Below the pieces are notes generated by a model that was given only the letters and a program-made list of their open reading frames with translations, searched no databases and was not told the origin of the DNA. This document shows, one piece after another, positions 16,008-23,698 of a DNA stretch of 36,182 bases. This stretch comes from an uncultured Eisenbergiella sp. (GTDB lineage: Bacteria > Bacillota > Clostridia > Lachnospirales > Lachnospiraceae): NCBI GenBank assembly GCA_910585455.1, contig CAJUEL010000047.1, forward strand, positions 1 through 36,182, in the 5' to 3' direction. Both the position numbers and the translations under genes were made by a program. Position 1 is the first letter of the stretch; each line of letters starts with the position of its first letter.

Positions 16008-16541
16008 TTATCTGCTGATCAAACAGCTCCCAAAAATAAATACCACAATAACCAGGTCAATGCAATGCTTTAATTTTTCCCGCATCCGCATCACCCGTAC
16101 CTTAAAACAGCTTTCTCCAACTCCAAGCCGCTTTGCCATCTCCGTCACGGAACGGCCAAACCCGTAGTATTGTAACAAAATCTTCAATTCCTCACGGGAA
16201 AGCGACTTTTCCACAGCGGCGCACAGATCCACCATGGAATATTCATCCAGATCGTCGAGTTTATCCGCGAGCGCCTCCAGCATTTCCTCCTCATTATACA
16301 GAATAAGGCTGCGTTTGAGCATTCTTTTCTTGATCTTGTTTTTGGCAACCACCATCAAAAATCCGCCAATGTTCGGATGATTCTCCACAACATTCCATTT
16401 CTGGAAAGCGACCCAGAACACCTCCTGCGCCACATCCTCCGCTTCCATGTCGTCTCCCCGCATCGCTCTTCTGGCATACCGGTAAATCAGGTCGTAATAC
16501 TTGCGGTATATCGCTTCGAATCCGTAATTTGCTTCTCCCAT
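16008..16541 (-). CDS. ECF-like sigma-70 family factor with hydrophobic tail
   Basis: The 177-residue product has sigma region 2 (FEAIYRKYYDLIYRYARRAM, then MEAEDVAQEVFWVAFQKW) and region 4 (LSREELKILLQYYGFGRSV, then TEMAKRLGVGESCFKVRVMR). The spacing and lack of regions 1 and 3 fit the extracytoplasmic-function group. The last 17 residues (IDLVIVVFIFGSCLISR) are strongly hydrophobic, which is unusual for a sigma factor and could tether it to the membrane or hold it for a membrane partner. No anti-sigma gene is adjacent. It is 37-49 bp upstream of the fucokinase gene on the same strand and is probably cotranscribed with it. Its target promoters cannot be identified from this window. Confidence 0.87.
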   Translation of the reverse strand: MGEANYGFEAIYRKYYDLIYRYARRAMRGDDMEAEDVAQEVFWVAFQKWNVVENHPNIGGFLMVVAKNKIKKRMLKRSLILYNEEEMLEALADKLDDLDEYSMVDLCAAVEKSLSREELKILLQYYGFGRSVTEMAKRLGVGESCFKVRVMRMREKLKHCIDLVIVVFIFGSCLISR

Positions 16542-16618
16542 AACAGTACATCTTCCCTCTCTCGTTAAAATTAGCTGCTATGCCGTGCTTTTTGATGTTC
16601 TATGCTCGGGATTCATCA

Positions 16619-16645
16619 AACAGGCTGGCGAAAAGCCAGCCTGTT
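16619..16645. terminator. Perfect 11-bp stem-loop in sigma factor leader
   Basis: AACAGGCTGGC and GCCAGCCTGTT pair exactly around a GAAAA loop. On the minus strand it lies about 25 nt after the start site predicted from the promoter at 16670-16698, and about 75-100 nt before the sigma start codon. There is no clear U-run in either direction, so it may be a leader structure and not a simple terminator of the GLUG-protein gene upstream. Confidence 0.5.
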
Positions 16646-16669
16646 ATACAACCTCTTCCGGATATTTCT

Positions 16670-16698
16670 ATTTTGCCTTTCCTTCCAGAAGATGTCAA
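16670..16698 (-). promoter_or_regulatory. Promoter for the sigma factor-fkp unit
   Basis: A perfect TTGACA (16693-16698), 17-bp spacer and CAAAAT (16670-16675) on the minus strand, about 130 bp upstream of the sigma factor ATG. Confidence 0.5.
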
Positions 16699-16737
16699 GC
16701 AGTTTTCTATAATTTATCCCCGCCTTACCATAAATGG

Positions 16738-19700
16738 TTACATTTTTCTGGAATTTTTTTTGTATATTCGTAAAATGATCCACGCAAGGGCTGCCAGGCA
16801 GACGACACCTGTTATGTAAACCGGAAGCAGGTTCCTCTTTTGCACATTCCCGACAGCAAAGGCCGCTCCATAGGAAACGGCTGCGGTCACGTAGCTGCCA
16901 TCCTCTTTTGTTTCAATCTGCTCCCAGCCGTCCCCGTTTTGCACCCATACCTGTGTCTGTCCCTCCTTCCCGGGTCTTTTACAATGCAGTATGTAGCTTT
17001 CCTCCCTGCCGGGCGCATCCTCCAGCCGCCAGGTATAGGCGCAGGCATCTGCCGGCAGCTCCTGTGGCGCTGGGATCTGTTCCGCAATCAGGCGGGTATT
17101 TTCATAAAAAACCCCTTCCACGATGAAATCCGGCTTATCCTCCTCCCCGCCTGCCGCAAGGCTCTGCACGTAATATTTTTCCCTCGCCTCAATCCGGATA
17201 TTGGAGCACACCTGCTCTGTCGGAAATGTCCGGTCCCATTCCAGATAGCAGTCCGTATCGCCGGACGCATCCGGGACATCCTCCTTTGATACAACGCTGC
17301 CATAGGCAAGCTCCATCGTCTTTAATATCTCCCCGTTCTTTTCAAAAATGACCGTGACCGTGGTAAAGCCCTGGGGCGTGTTCTCCCGTTCCATCATCTG
17401 CTCATAGGTGATCTCCTCCGCCCTGCCGATATAGCTGATGTTGTCAATTCCGCCCCACGTTTCCTGCACAAATACATTGCCCGATACGGTCGCCTCTTCA
17501 TTGACCCGCCCGGCAATGCTGCCGATGTTTTCCCGCTCCTCTCCCAGAATCGTACACATGGCGCTACAGCCGCTGATATCATAGCCATCCCCCACAATGC
17601 CGCCCAGCAGCGCGCTTCCCGTAATATTGCAAAATGCGTAGCAGGCATTGATCCTGCTGCCGGACAGACCTGCGATGCCGCCCAGCGCCGTGCCGCTTTC
17701 GGTGGATATGTCTCCATAGCTTTCACAATCGTGAATGAGCCCCAGCTCCTCGCTTCCCGTGATGCCGCCGCAATTGTTCTTTTTGGCCTTTATATTCCCA
17801 TAGTTGACGGCGTGGATCACCACGTCATTTGTGACCGTGCGCACCTCCACATCCGTAAATCTGGCAAGATCCGGATCCAGCTCCGGGTCAATGTCATATT
17901 CCACATTCATATTGCCGGCGATGCCGCCCACGTTTATGTCTCCCTCCACACTGCCCATGTTTTTGCAGCCGGATATGACTCCCAGGCTTCTTTGCGCCGT
18001 CTCCGAGGAAATGTCCAAAAGGGAATTGCCGTTCCCCATCAGAATATCGATGTCATCACTCACAAAATCCGAAATGTGCTGCGCCCGGTTCATCACGCTG
18101 TTCAGATTCGCCGTCACAGACTGGATTCCCGCGTCCACGGAATTCGTCAGGCCGTCAATGGTATCGCCGGACACCTGGCTCTGCTGTGTCAGTTCCCCGG
18201 AAATATTGCTCGCCGTATCGGTCACGGATTCCCCGGTTCCCAGCAGGGTATCCTGCAGGCTCCTCAGATTTCCGGTGATGGAGGTCAGCTCCCCGTGCAT
18301 ATTGTCCAGATTCCGGTCGATCTGCTCATCATGCACAATCTCAATAGGTTCGATTTCCTTCTTCGCGCTTCCCGCTATCTGCTCCAGCTTATCCTTAATC
18401 TCATCCTCATCCGGAAGCGTGATATCCGTGGGGAATTCAGGCTTTTCGTCCGGAAACGTAATATCTGTGGGAAATTCCGGTCTCTCCCCCGTCTCTCCGC
18501 CGCTATGGTCCGGTTCCTCCGGCTTTTCCGTCTGATCATCTGCCCGGCTGTCTTCCTCCTGCCCGTCCATAACCGTTTCCCGCTCCCTGCCAAACCAGGC
18601 GCCTTCTGCCGCCTCCTCTTCTATGGCGTCGCCATCCATCCGGGAAACGTTCTCCTCTTCCCGATTGCTGTCCTGGTCGCTGCTCTGGCTGCTGCCTTCC
18701 TCCGCGCCGCCTTCTTCTTCACTGCTGCTTTCTTCCGCGTTGCTGCTTTCCTCCGCGCCGCTGCTTTCCTCCGCGCTGCTGCCTTCTTCCATGCTGCTGC
18801 TTTCCTCCGTGCTGCTGCTTTCCTCCGCGCTGCTCTCTTCCGCGCTGCTGCTTTCTTCCTCCGTGCTTTCGCTCTCCGTCGGCTTTTCCGCCTCGCTCAC
18901 TTTTGTCTCAAGCTCTTCTATTTTATCCCGGATTCCGTTCTGCACCTGGTCACCGATCCGTTTTGCATTGGCCTCAATGCTGTCGGAAATCTTTTTGACC
19001 GTATCATTTCCAATGCTCCCCAGATTTTCCAGAGAGCTGCTCAGGCTGTTCATATAGTCCCTGATCTGTCCGTTGTTGTCGGATACCGTGGACTTTAAGG
19101 AATTGACCTCATCGTTGAGGCGGGAAATGGTGTTCTCGTACTGCTGCTGCAACGCCTGCGTATATTCTCTGGTATCCGTGGATGTGCTGCTTAGGGCATC
19201 CGACATCTGAATGACCAGACGGTTGATGGTAGAAAAGTCATTCCGGATCTTCTCCAGATGTTCGGAAAGATATTCCGACTCCCGGTAGGGCTCCGCCTGC
19301 CCCACAATGCCTGCCACATCCTTTCTTCCCCATACGGGACCGCTGTTTTCGCAGTTTATGACCGTGCCGCTCTGCCTGCCCACAATGCCGCCCACATTGT
19401 AGCCCACATGCGCATAGCCGATCTCCCCTTCGTTTATGCATTCCGTAATCGTGCCGACAGAAAGCCCGGCGATGCCGCCGCAGTCATTTCGCGTCACCAC
19501 ATTCTGGGTCAGATTCAGCATCCCCAGATCCACTCCGTCCAGATCCAGGGTCACCTTTAAATCATCCCCGTTTACGGTAGCATGATTCGTACACTGTAAC
19601 AGAATGCCCTTGTTTTCCCCGCAGATTCCGCCGGTCCGGTCGGTCGCCTTCACGATGCCCGTCATTTCCGAGCCGGACACAATGCCGTCTCCCCGGTTTT

Positions 19701-20232
19701 GCCCGACAATGCCGCCCACCGCGCTCTTTCCCTTCACGCTGCCCACAAAGCGGCACGCTTCGATCAGCCCGTCGTTTACGCCGGCGATGCCGCCCACATT
19801 TTCTCCGTCTCCTTCCAGACTGACGCTGCCCTGTACCGTCAGATTCCGCACACATCCTTCATGCCCGATATACCGGAAAAATCCGTAATCCGATCCCCGC
19901 TGCGCGATCATAACGCCTTTTACCGTGTGCCCATTTCCTTCAAAGGTACCGCAAAAATAAGGCACCCCGAAGAATTCTGCGCCATCCAGCTCCAGATCCT
20001 TTTCCAGAGAAAAGACGCGTCCATAGCTGTAAAGATCATTCCTGCAGTTTTTTACAAATTCCAGAAAATCTTCCACGCTTGAAATGCGGATGGTCTCTCC
20101 TTCCTCTACAGACCGTTCTTCCCTCTGCGTTTCCGCCGCACGCACGGCAGTTTGCCCGGTCCCGCTCATCAAAAGAACGCCTGCCAGACAAAACACCGCT
20201 GCCCTTTTCCATAAATTACGCCTGCTCTTCAT
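16738..20232 (-). CDS. Membrane-anchored GLUG-repeat surface protein
   Basis: The 1164-residue protein begins with a signal peptide (basic MKSRRNLWKR, hydrophobic core, cleavage near VRAAE) and ends with a membrane helix (LLPVYITGVVCLAALAWIIL) and a basic tail. Residues about 130-310 and 780-930 hold GLUG-type repeats such as NVGGIAGVNDG, AVGGIVGQNRG, TGGICGENKG and NVGGIAGNM, which should build a beta-solenoid. Between them are long helical, probably coiled-coil stretches flanking a Ser/Glu-rich low-complexity region and a two-fold PEFPTDIT repeat. GLUG proteins are extracellular and often adhesins. Here the gene follows the MMPL exporter by 33 bp in one operon, so it may be an extracellular partner of that exporter. 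Its specific function is unknown. Confidence 0.82.
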   Translation of the reverse strand: MKSRRNLWKRAAVFCLAGVLLMSGTGQTAVRAAETQREERSVEEGETIRISSVEDFLEFVKNCRNDLYSYGRVFSLEKDLELDGAEFFGVPYFCGTFEGNGHTVKGVMIAQRGSDYGFFRYIGHEGCVRNLTVQGSVSLEGDGENVGGIAGVNDGLIEACRFVGSVKGKSAVGGIVGQNRGDGIVSGSEMTGIVKATDRTGGICGENKGILLQCTNHATVNGDDLKVTLDLDGVDLGMLNLTQNVVTRNDCGGIAGLSVGTITECINEGEIGYAHVGYNVGGIVGRQSGTVINCENSGPVWGRKDVAGIVGQAEPYRESEYLSEHLEKIRNDFSTINRLVIQMSDALSSTSTDTREYTQALQQQYENTISRLNDEVNSLKSTVSDNNGQIRDYMNSLSSSLENLGSIGNDTVKKISDSIEANAKRIGDQVQNGIRDKIEELETKVSEAEKPTESESTEEESSSAEESSAEESSSTEESSSMEEGSSAEESSGAEESSNAEESSSEEEGGAEEGSSQSSDQDSNREEENVSRMDGDAIEEEAAEGAWFGRERETVMDGQEEDSRADDQTEKPEEPDHSGGETGERPEFPTDITFPDEKPEFPTDITLPDEDEIKDKLEQIAGSAKKEIEPIEIVHDEQIDRNLDNMHGELTSITGNLRSLQDTLLGTGESVTDTASNISGELTQQSQVSGDTIDGLTNSVDAGIQSVTANLNSVMNRAQHISDFVSDDIDILMGNGNSLLDISSETAQRSLGVISGCKNMGSVEGDINVGGIAGNMNVEYDIDPELDPDLARFTDVEVRTVTNDVVIHAVNYGNIKAKKNNCGGITGSEELGLIHDCESYGDISTESGTALGGIAGLSGSRINACYAFCNITGSALLGGIVGDGYDISGCSAMCTILGEERENIGSIAGRVNEEATVSGNVFVQETWGGIDNISYIGRAEEITYEQMMERENTPQGFTTVTVIFEKNGEILKTMELAYGSVVSKEDVPDASGDTDCYLEWDRTFPTEQVCSNIRIEAREKYYVQSLAAGGEEDKPDFIVEGVFYENTRLIAEQIPAPQELPADACAYTWRLEDAPGREESYILHCKRPGKEGQTQVWVQNGDGWEQIETKEDGSYVTAAVSYGAAFAVGNVQKRNLLPVYITGVVCLAALAWIILRIYKKNSRKM
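18718..18870 (-). repeat. 18-bp tandem repeat coding for Ser/Glu hexapeptides
   Basis: About seven or eight imperfect copies of an 18-bp unit (plus-strand form GCTGCTTTCCTCCGCGCT) encode the series SSAEES, SSTEES, SSMEEG, SSGAEE in the middle of the GLUG-repeat protein. The unit length is a multiple of three, so slippage would change length without a frameshift. Confidence 0.8.
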
Positions 20233-20265
20233 GCCCGTCGCCTCCTGTCGGAAGAATCATAGCTA

Positions 20266-22773
20266 CTATTCAGACACGTCTGAATCGTAACGAATCATAT
20301 CCTTTTCCCCGCTATCCTTCATTTCCAAAGCCAGCTCCGTTTTGACCGTCCCCTTCGTTTCCAGAGCCGCCTGCATTTTTCCGTTGAAATTCCCCTTGAT
20401 CTCGGCATCAATCTCACCCTGTATGTAGCCCTTCACATGTGCGTTCACCACCATTTTTCCGTTCAGATCCTTCGCGCTGTAGCGGGACAGGTTCATCGTC
20501 AGCGCAGTCTTTTCAATGATGATGTCACCCAAAAGCAGAATCTGAGGCAGCACAAACAGCACCAGCAAAATGGAAATCAGCGTGCCCCGCCCCAGCGCCG
20601 TGCCGATGGACGCCACCGTGGAATCCGATGCCAGTCTGCCGATCAAAAAGCCCGCGCCGGTCAGAATCGTGCCGGAGGTAAAAATCGTCGGGAAGGACTG
20701 GTTCAACGTATCGATCATCGCCTGCTTGAGCGGCATTTCCTTTTTCAGCACCAGATACCGGCTGGAAATGACGATAGCATAATCGATGGTTGCGCCCATC
20801 TGGATTGCGGAAACGATCAGATAAGCGATGAAGAAAATGCTGCCTCCCGTCAGGGACGGCACGCTGAAATTGATCCAGATGCTGCCCTGAATCGTCAAAA
20901 CCAGCAAAATCGGCAGCCCCGCCGACTGGAAGGTGAACAGCAGAATGATCATGACAAACAGCGCGGTCAGCACGCTGATGATCATATTATCCGATGCGAA
21001 GGAGCTCATCTGATCATGGGCGCTGGTGGAATTTCCCACCAGCAAAATGCTGTCCAGCTCATACTGTCTTGCCGTCACCGCCCGGATTTCATCCATCGCG
21101 GCATAGGTCTCATCCCCTTCCACAGGAAGGCTTAAGGACAGCACAAAGCGGCTGTAGGTATCCCCCTTTAACTGCAGCTGGGCATCGTGAAGCGTATCGT
21201 ACAGATCGTTTAAATCCTGATCCAGCTCCTCATCCAGCTTCACATAGCCCTGCTGATACTGGTCATACAAAAACAGGAACATGTCGATGATCGGCGCCTC
21301 GTATTCATCAATGCCGGTAAAGACCGGACCGTACTGCTCCAGATGATACGCATAGGCGCTGTAAAGAAGCCGGACCACCTCAATGTCCAGATCCGCCAGC
21401 TCCGCAAAATCCCGGGGGGATATTTTTTCCGTCAGCAGATAATCGTCATTGATGGAAACATTGCCCAGTCCCAGAACGGAATCCACATAGGGAAGCCTTG
21501 CCAGCTCAGAAAGCACCGCCTCCTCCTTTTCATAATTGCCGTTGGGCACCATAACCACCAGCTGATTGGACACGCCGAAGGCTCCCTCGATCTTTTCCGA
21601 TGCGATCTTGCTCTCGCTTTTTTTGGCGCTCTCCACGGAACCGGTATCATACACGTAGACGCATTGGCTGGAGGTCCTGAATGCGAACAGCAGCAAAAGA
21701 ACGAAAACAGGCGGAATCACATATTTCGTCAGATTCGCAAATTTCCCCGCAAAGGTGATGTTGGGCACATAGCACTTGTGCCGCGTTTTATCAATCCCTT
21801 TTGAAAATAGCAGCAGCACGCCGGGCATCAGGAAAAATACGGAAAGCAGGCTGAACAAAATGGATTTGATCAGCACCATGCCCATATCATAGCCCAGGCG
21901 AAACTGCATGAACATCATCGCCACCATGCCGGAAATCGTGGTCAGAGAGGATGCGCTGATCTCCGGAATCGCCTTGGAAAGGGCGATCTTGACCGCATCC
22001 TCCGCCCCCATCGTTTCATGCTCCTCCATGAACCGGTCGCATAAAATGATCGCGTAGTCGATCGCCAGCGCCAGCTGCAATACCACCGCGATGGAATCCG
22101 TCACGCTGGAAATCGTCCCCATCCAGTAATTGGTTCCCTTATTCAAAATGGCGGCAACGCCGAAGGTGATCAACAAAACCGGTATCTGCAAAAATGCCTT
22201 TGTGGCAAGCAAAAGCACCGCCACAATGATCACCACCGCCAGCACGAGGATCAGGCTCATGTCCTTATTTAAGGATTCCGTCAGCTCCTCCTCCGCGCCC
22301 ACCGACGTGGACACATACAAATCGTAATCCGCAAGCAGCTCCTTCACCCGCTTTACGGCATCCTTGCTGACCTGCGCGTCCTCATCCCCCTCAAAGGTGA
22401 TGTCATAGAGCGCATTGGCGCCCCGATAGTGATCCTTCGAATCGTCAAATGCCACTTCTTTTACGCCTGCAACCTGCTCCAGCTCATCCCGGAGCGCGTC
22501 CGCCTTTTCATAGGTCACGTTTGCCAGCATTACCCTGGCGCTCCCGTAGGTGACAAACTGCTCCTCCATCAGGGACAGGCCCCGGCGCGTTTCGCTGTCC
22601 GCAGGCAGGTATTTGGTGATATCCTGATTGACGGATACCTTGCTCACAGACGCCACGCTGTAAATGATCGCAATCGCAAACAACACGAACAGCGCTTTTC
22701 TTTTGTTGACGATAAAGGTCGCCACCGTCAGCCAGAAGTTTCCTTTCTCTCTGTTCTCTTTCCCTTCTCCCAT
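20266..22773 (-). CDS. MMPL/RND-family exporter with hydrophilic repeat tail
   Basis: The 835-residue protein has the classical duplicated MMPL plan: a first helix (residues 28-46), an external domain (about 47-165), six helices including AIDYAIILCDRF, a second external domain, and six more helices including GATIDYAIVISSRYL. Aspartates in both ID-Y-A-I motifs are the expected proton-relay residues. Family members export lipids or hydrophobic compounds by proton motive force. The last 65 residues are soluble and repetitive (NGKMVVNAHVKGYIQGEID, then NGKMQAALETKGTVKTE), a short beta-solenoid-like pattern reminiscent of bactofilins and not usual in this family. The leader carries palindrome E and a strong promoter. 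The GLUG protein gene follows in the same operon. Confidence 0.9.
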   Translation of the reverse strand: MGEGKENREKGNFWLTVATFIVNKRKALFVLFAIAIIYSVASVSKVSVNQDITKYLPADSETRRGLSLMEEQFVTYGSARVMLANVTYEKADALRDELEQVAGVKEVAFDDSKDHYRGANALYDITFEGDEDAQVSKDAVKRVKELLADYDLYVSTSVGAEEELTESLNKDMSLILVLAVVIIVAVLLLATKAFLQIPVLLITFGVAAILNKGTNYWMGTISSVTDSIAVVLQLALAIDYAIILCDRFMEEHETMGAEDAVKIALSKAIPEISASSLTTISGMVAMMFMQFRLGYDMGMVLIKSILFSLLSVFFLMPGVLLLFSKGIDKTRHKCYVPNITFAGKFANLTKYVIPPVFVLLLLFAFRTSSQCVYVYDTGSVESAKKSESKIASEKIEGAFGVSNQLVVMVPNGNYEKEEAVLSELARLPYVDSVLGLGNVSINDDYLLTEKISPRDFAELADLDIEVVRLLYSAYAYHLEQYGPVFTGIDEYEAPIIDMFLFLYDQYQQGYVKLDEELDQDLNDLYDTLHDAQLQLKGDTYSRFVLSLSLPVEGDETYAAMDEIRAVTARQYELDSILLVGNSTSAHDQMSSFASDNMIISVLTALFVMIILLFTFQSAGLPILLVLTIQGSIWINFSVPSLTGGSIFFIAYLIVSAIQMGATIDYAIVISSRYLVLKKEMPLKQAMIDTLNQSFPTIFTSGTILTGAGFLIGRLASDSTVASIGTALGRGTLISILLVLFVLPQILLLGDIIIEKTALTMNLSRYSAKDLNGKMVVNAHVKGYIQGEIDAEIKGNFNGKMQAALETKGTVKTELALEMKDSGEKDMIRYDSDVSE
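20268..20285. repeat. Short palindromic repeat at exporter stop codon
   Basis: ATTCAGACACGTCTGAAT is a perfect 8-bp stem with a 2-nt loop, followed by CGTAAC. It covers the last codons and stop of the MMPL gene and is a variant of the repeat at 33201-33230. Confidence 0.55.
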
Positions 22774-22791
22774 TCATCACACCTCTTTGCA

Positions 22792-22926
22792 TATAATATC
22801 CGGCGTCAGAAAGCACAGAGGCCGATGCGCTATGGCGGGATGGGAAATGCTCTGCGGATAACATGCACAGTTTTTCCATTCCGCCAGGCGCATCGACCCC
22901 TCTCCTTCCTGACATCTGATATTATA
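22792..22926. repeat. Long palindrome E in exporter leader
   Basis: Arms of about 56 nt pair imperfectly around a 23-nt loop (22848-22870). Matching blocks from outside in are TATAATATC, GTCAG, an AAG/AGAGG block, CGATGCGC and TGGCGGGATGGGAAA. The outer end includes the -10 box of the exporter promoter, so nearly the whole 5' leader of the exporter mRNA would be one hairpin ending about 18 nt before the start codon. Its sequence is unrelated to palindromes A, B, C and D. Confidence 0.85.
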
Positions 22927-22949
22927 ATCAAATCACCGCCAAATCTCAA
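22921..22949 (-). promoter_or_regulatory. Strong sigma-A promoter of the MMPL-GLUG operon
   Basis: TTGAGA (22944-22949), a 17-bp spacer and a perfect TATAAT (22921-22926) on the minus strand. The predicted start near 22914 lies inside the first arm of palindrome E. Confidence 0.75.
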
Positions 22950-23052
22950 GAACCGGATGGAAATCACTTTTACCCAAAATCCTTATTTTGTCCCACAAAA
23001 AAACGAAGAAAAGCAGTCACAAAAAAGGGGACTTTTCACGGAAGGAAGGGGC

Positions 23053-23343
23053 GGCCGGGAGGGACAGACGGGGGAACGGGGCGGAGGGAAGGAGGGCAGG
23101 GGCGGACACAGGCTGTTTCCAGCCGCGTTATCCGAAGCGGGAAATTTCTCAAAATGACCGACTATTCCCAAACGGGACAGGGCGCAAAAAAACTCACTGC
23201 GTTCAAACAGTTTTGCGCCCTGTCCCGGGAATAGCCTGCCATTTTGGGAATTTCTCCGCTCCGGATAAAGCAGCTGGAAACAGCCTGTGTCCGCCCCTGC
23301 CCTCCTTCCCTCCGCCCCGTTCCCCCGTCTGTCCCTCCCGGCC
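23053..23343. repeat. Long palindrome B (class I giant inverted repeat)
   Basis: Arms of about 130 nt mirror each other: GGCCGGGAGGGACAGACGGG, then a G-rich block, GGACACAGGCTGTTTCC (from 23104), TATCCGAAGCGGGAAATTTC, CAAAATG, then GGACAGGGCGCAAAA at the neck (23174-23190). The apex AACTCACTGCGTTCAAACAG is the reverse complement of the apex in palindromes A and D, so this copy points the other way. It lies between the traX operon terminator and the MMPL promoter. The flanking stretches 22950-23052 and 23344-23519 show nothing else recognisable. Confidence 0.9.
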
Positions 23344-23519
23344 TTTCTCCACCATGAAACAGCGCCCATTCTCCGCTGACTAATCAACTGACATTGGCAT
23401 GAAAAAATACAAGAGTATACGCCCTGCGCACACACGAAGTTGGACATTATTACCGTCGGACAGCTTCTTCCACGTACTCACGCATTCCTGCTTTTTGTAT
23501 GATAAAAATCCCATCGTAC

Positions 23520-23556
23520 AAAAAAACAGAAAAATGTCTCAACGACATTTTTCTGT
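23520..23556 (-). terminator. Intrinsic terminator of the traX operon
   Basis: On the minus strand CAGAAAAATGTC pairs with GACATTTTTCTG around a 5-nt loop and is followed by a run of seven T. It is 140 bp past the traX stop. Confidence 0.85.
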
Positions 23557-23625
23557 CCGTCATTGTCTCTATTGATTGATAGCCTTCTCTTCTTCTCCGA
23601 ACCGTTCTATGCACCTGTCTGCAAT

Positions 23626-23663
23626 TACTGTTCACGCTGCATCCGGCGGCACTGTGAACAGTA
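23626..23663. repeat. Inverted repeat after traX
   Basis: TACTGTTCAC and GTGAACAGTA form a perfect 10-bp stem around an 18-nt GC-rich loop, between the traX stop and the terminator. It could be a 3' mRNA structure or a dispersed palindrome. Confidence 0.55.
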
Positions 23664-23698
23664 CCTGCCGGCTGGCTTAAACGCCTGGCATGCTGCCG

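Noticed and set aside
18718..18870. Regularly spaced repeats considered as a CRISPR array
   Set aside because: The units are contiguous without spacers, in frame, and encode a Ser/Glu repeat.
17731..19098. A 455-codon open frame on the plus strand opposite the GLUG-repeat gene
   Set aside because: It is a shadow of the minus-strand gene; the translated sequence is low-complexity (Ala/Phe repeats opposite the Ser/Glu repeat) with no ribosome binding site or domain.
23450..23635. A 61-codon minus-strand frame overlapping the traX terminator
   Set aside because: It spans a strong intrinsic terminator and has no convincing start site.
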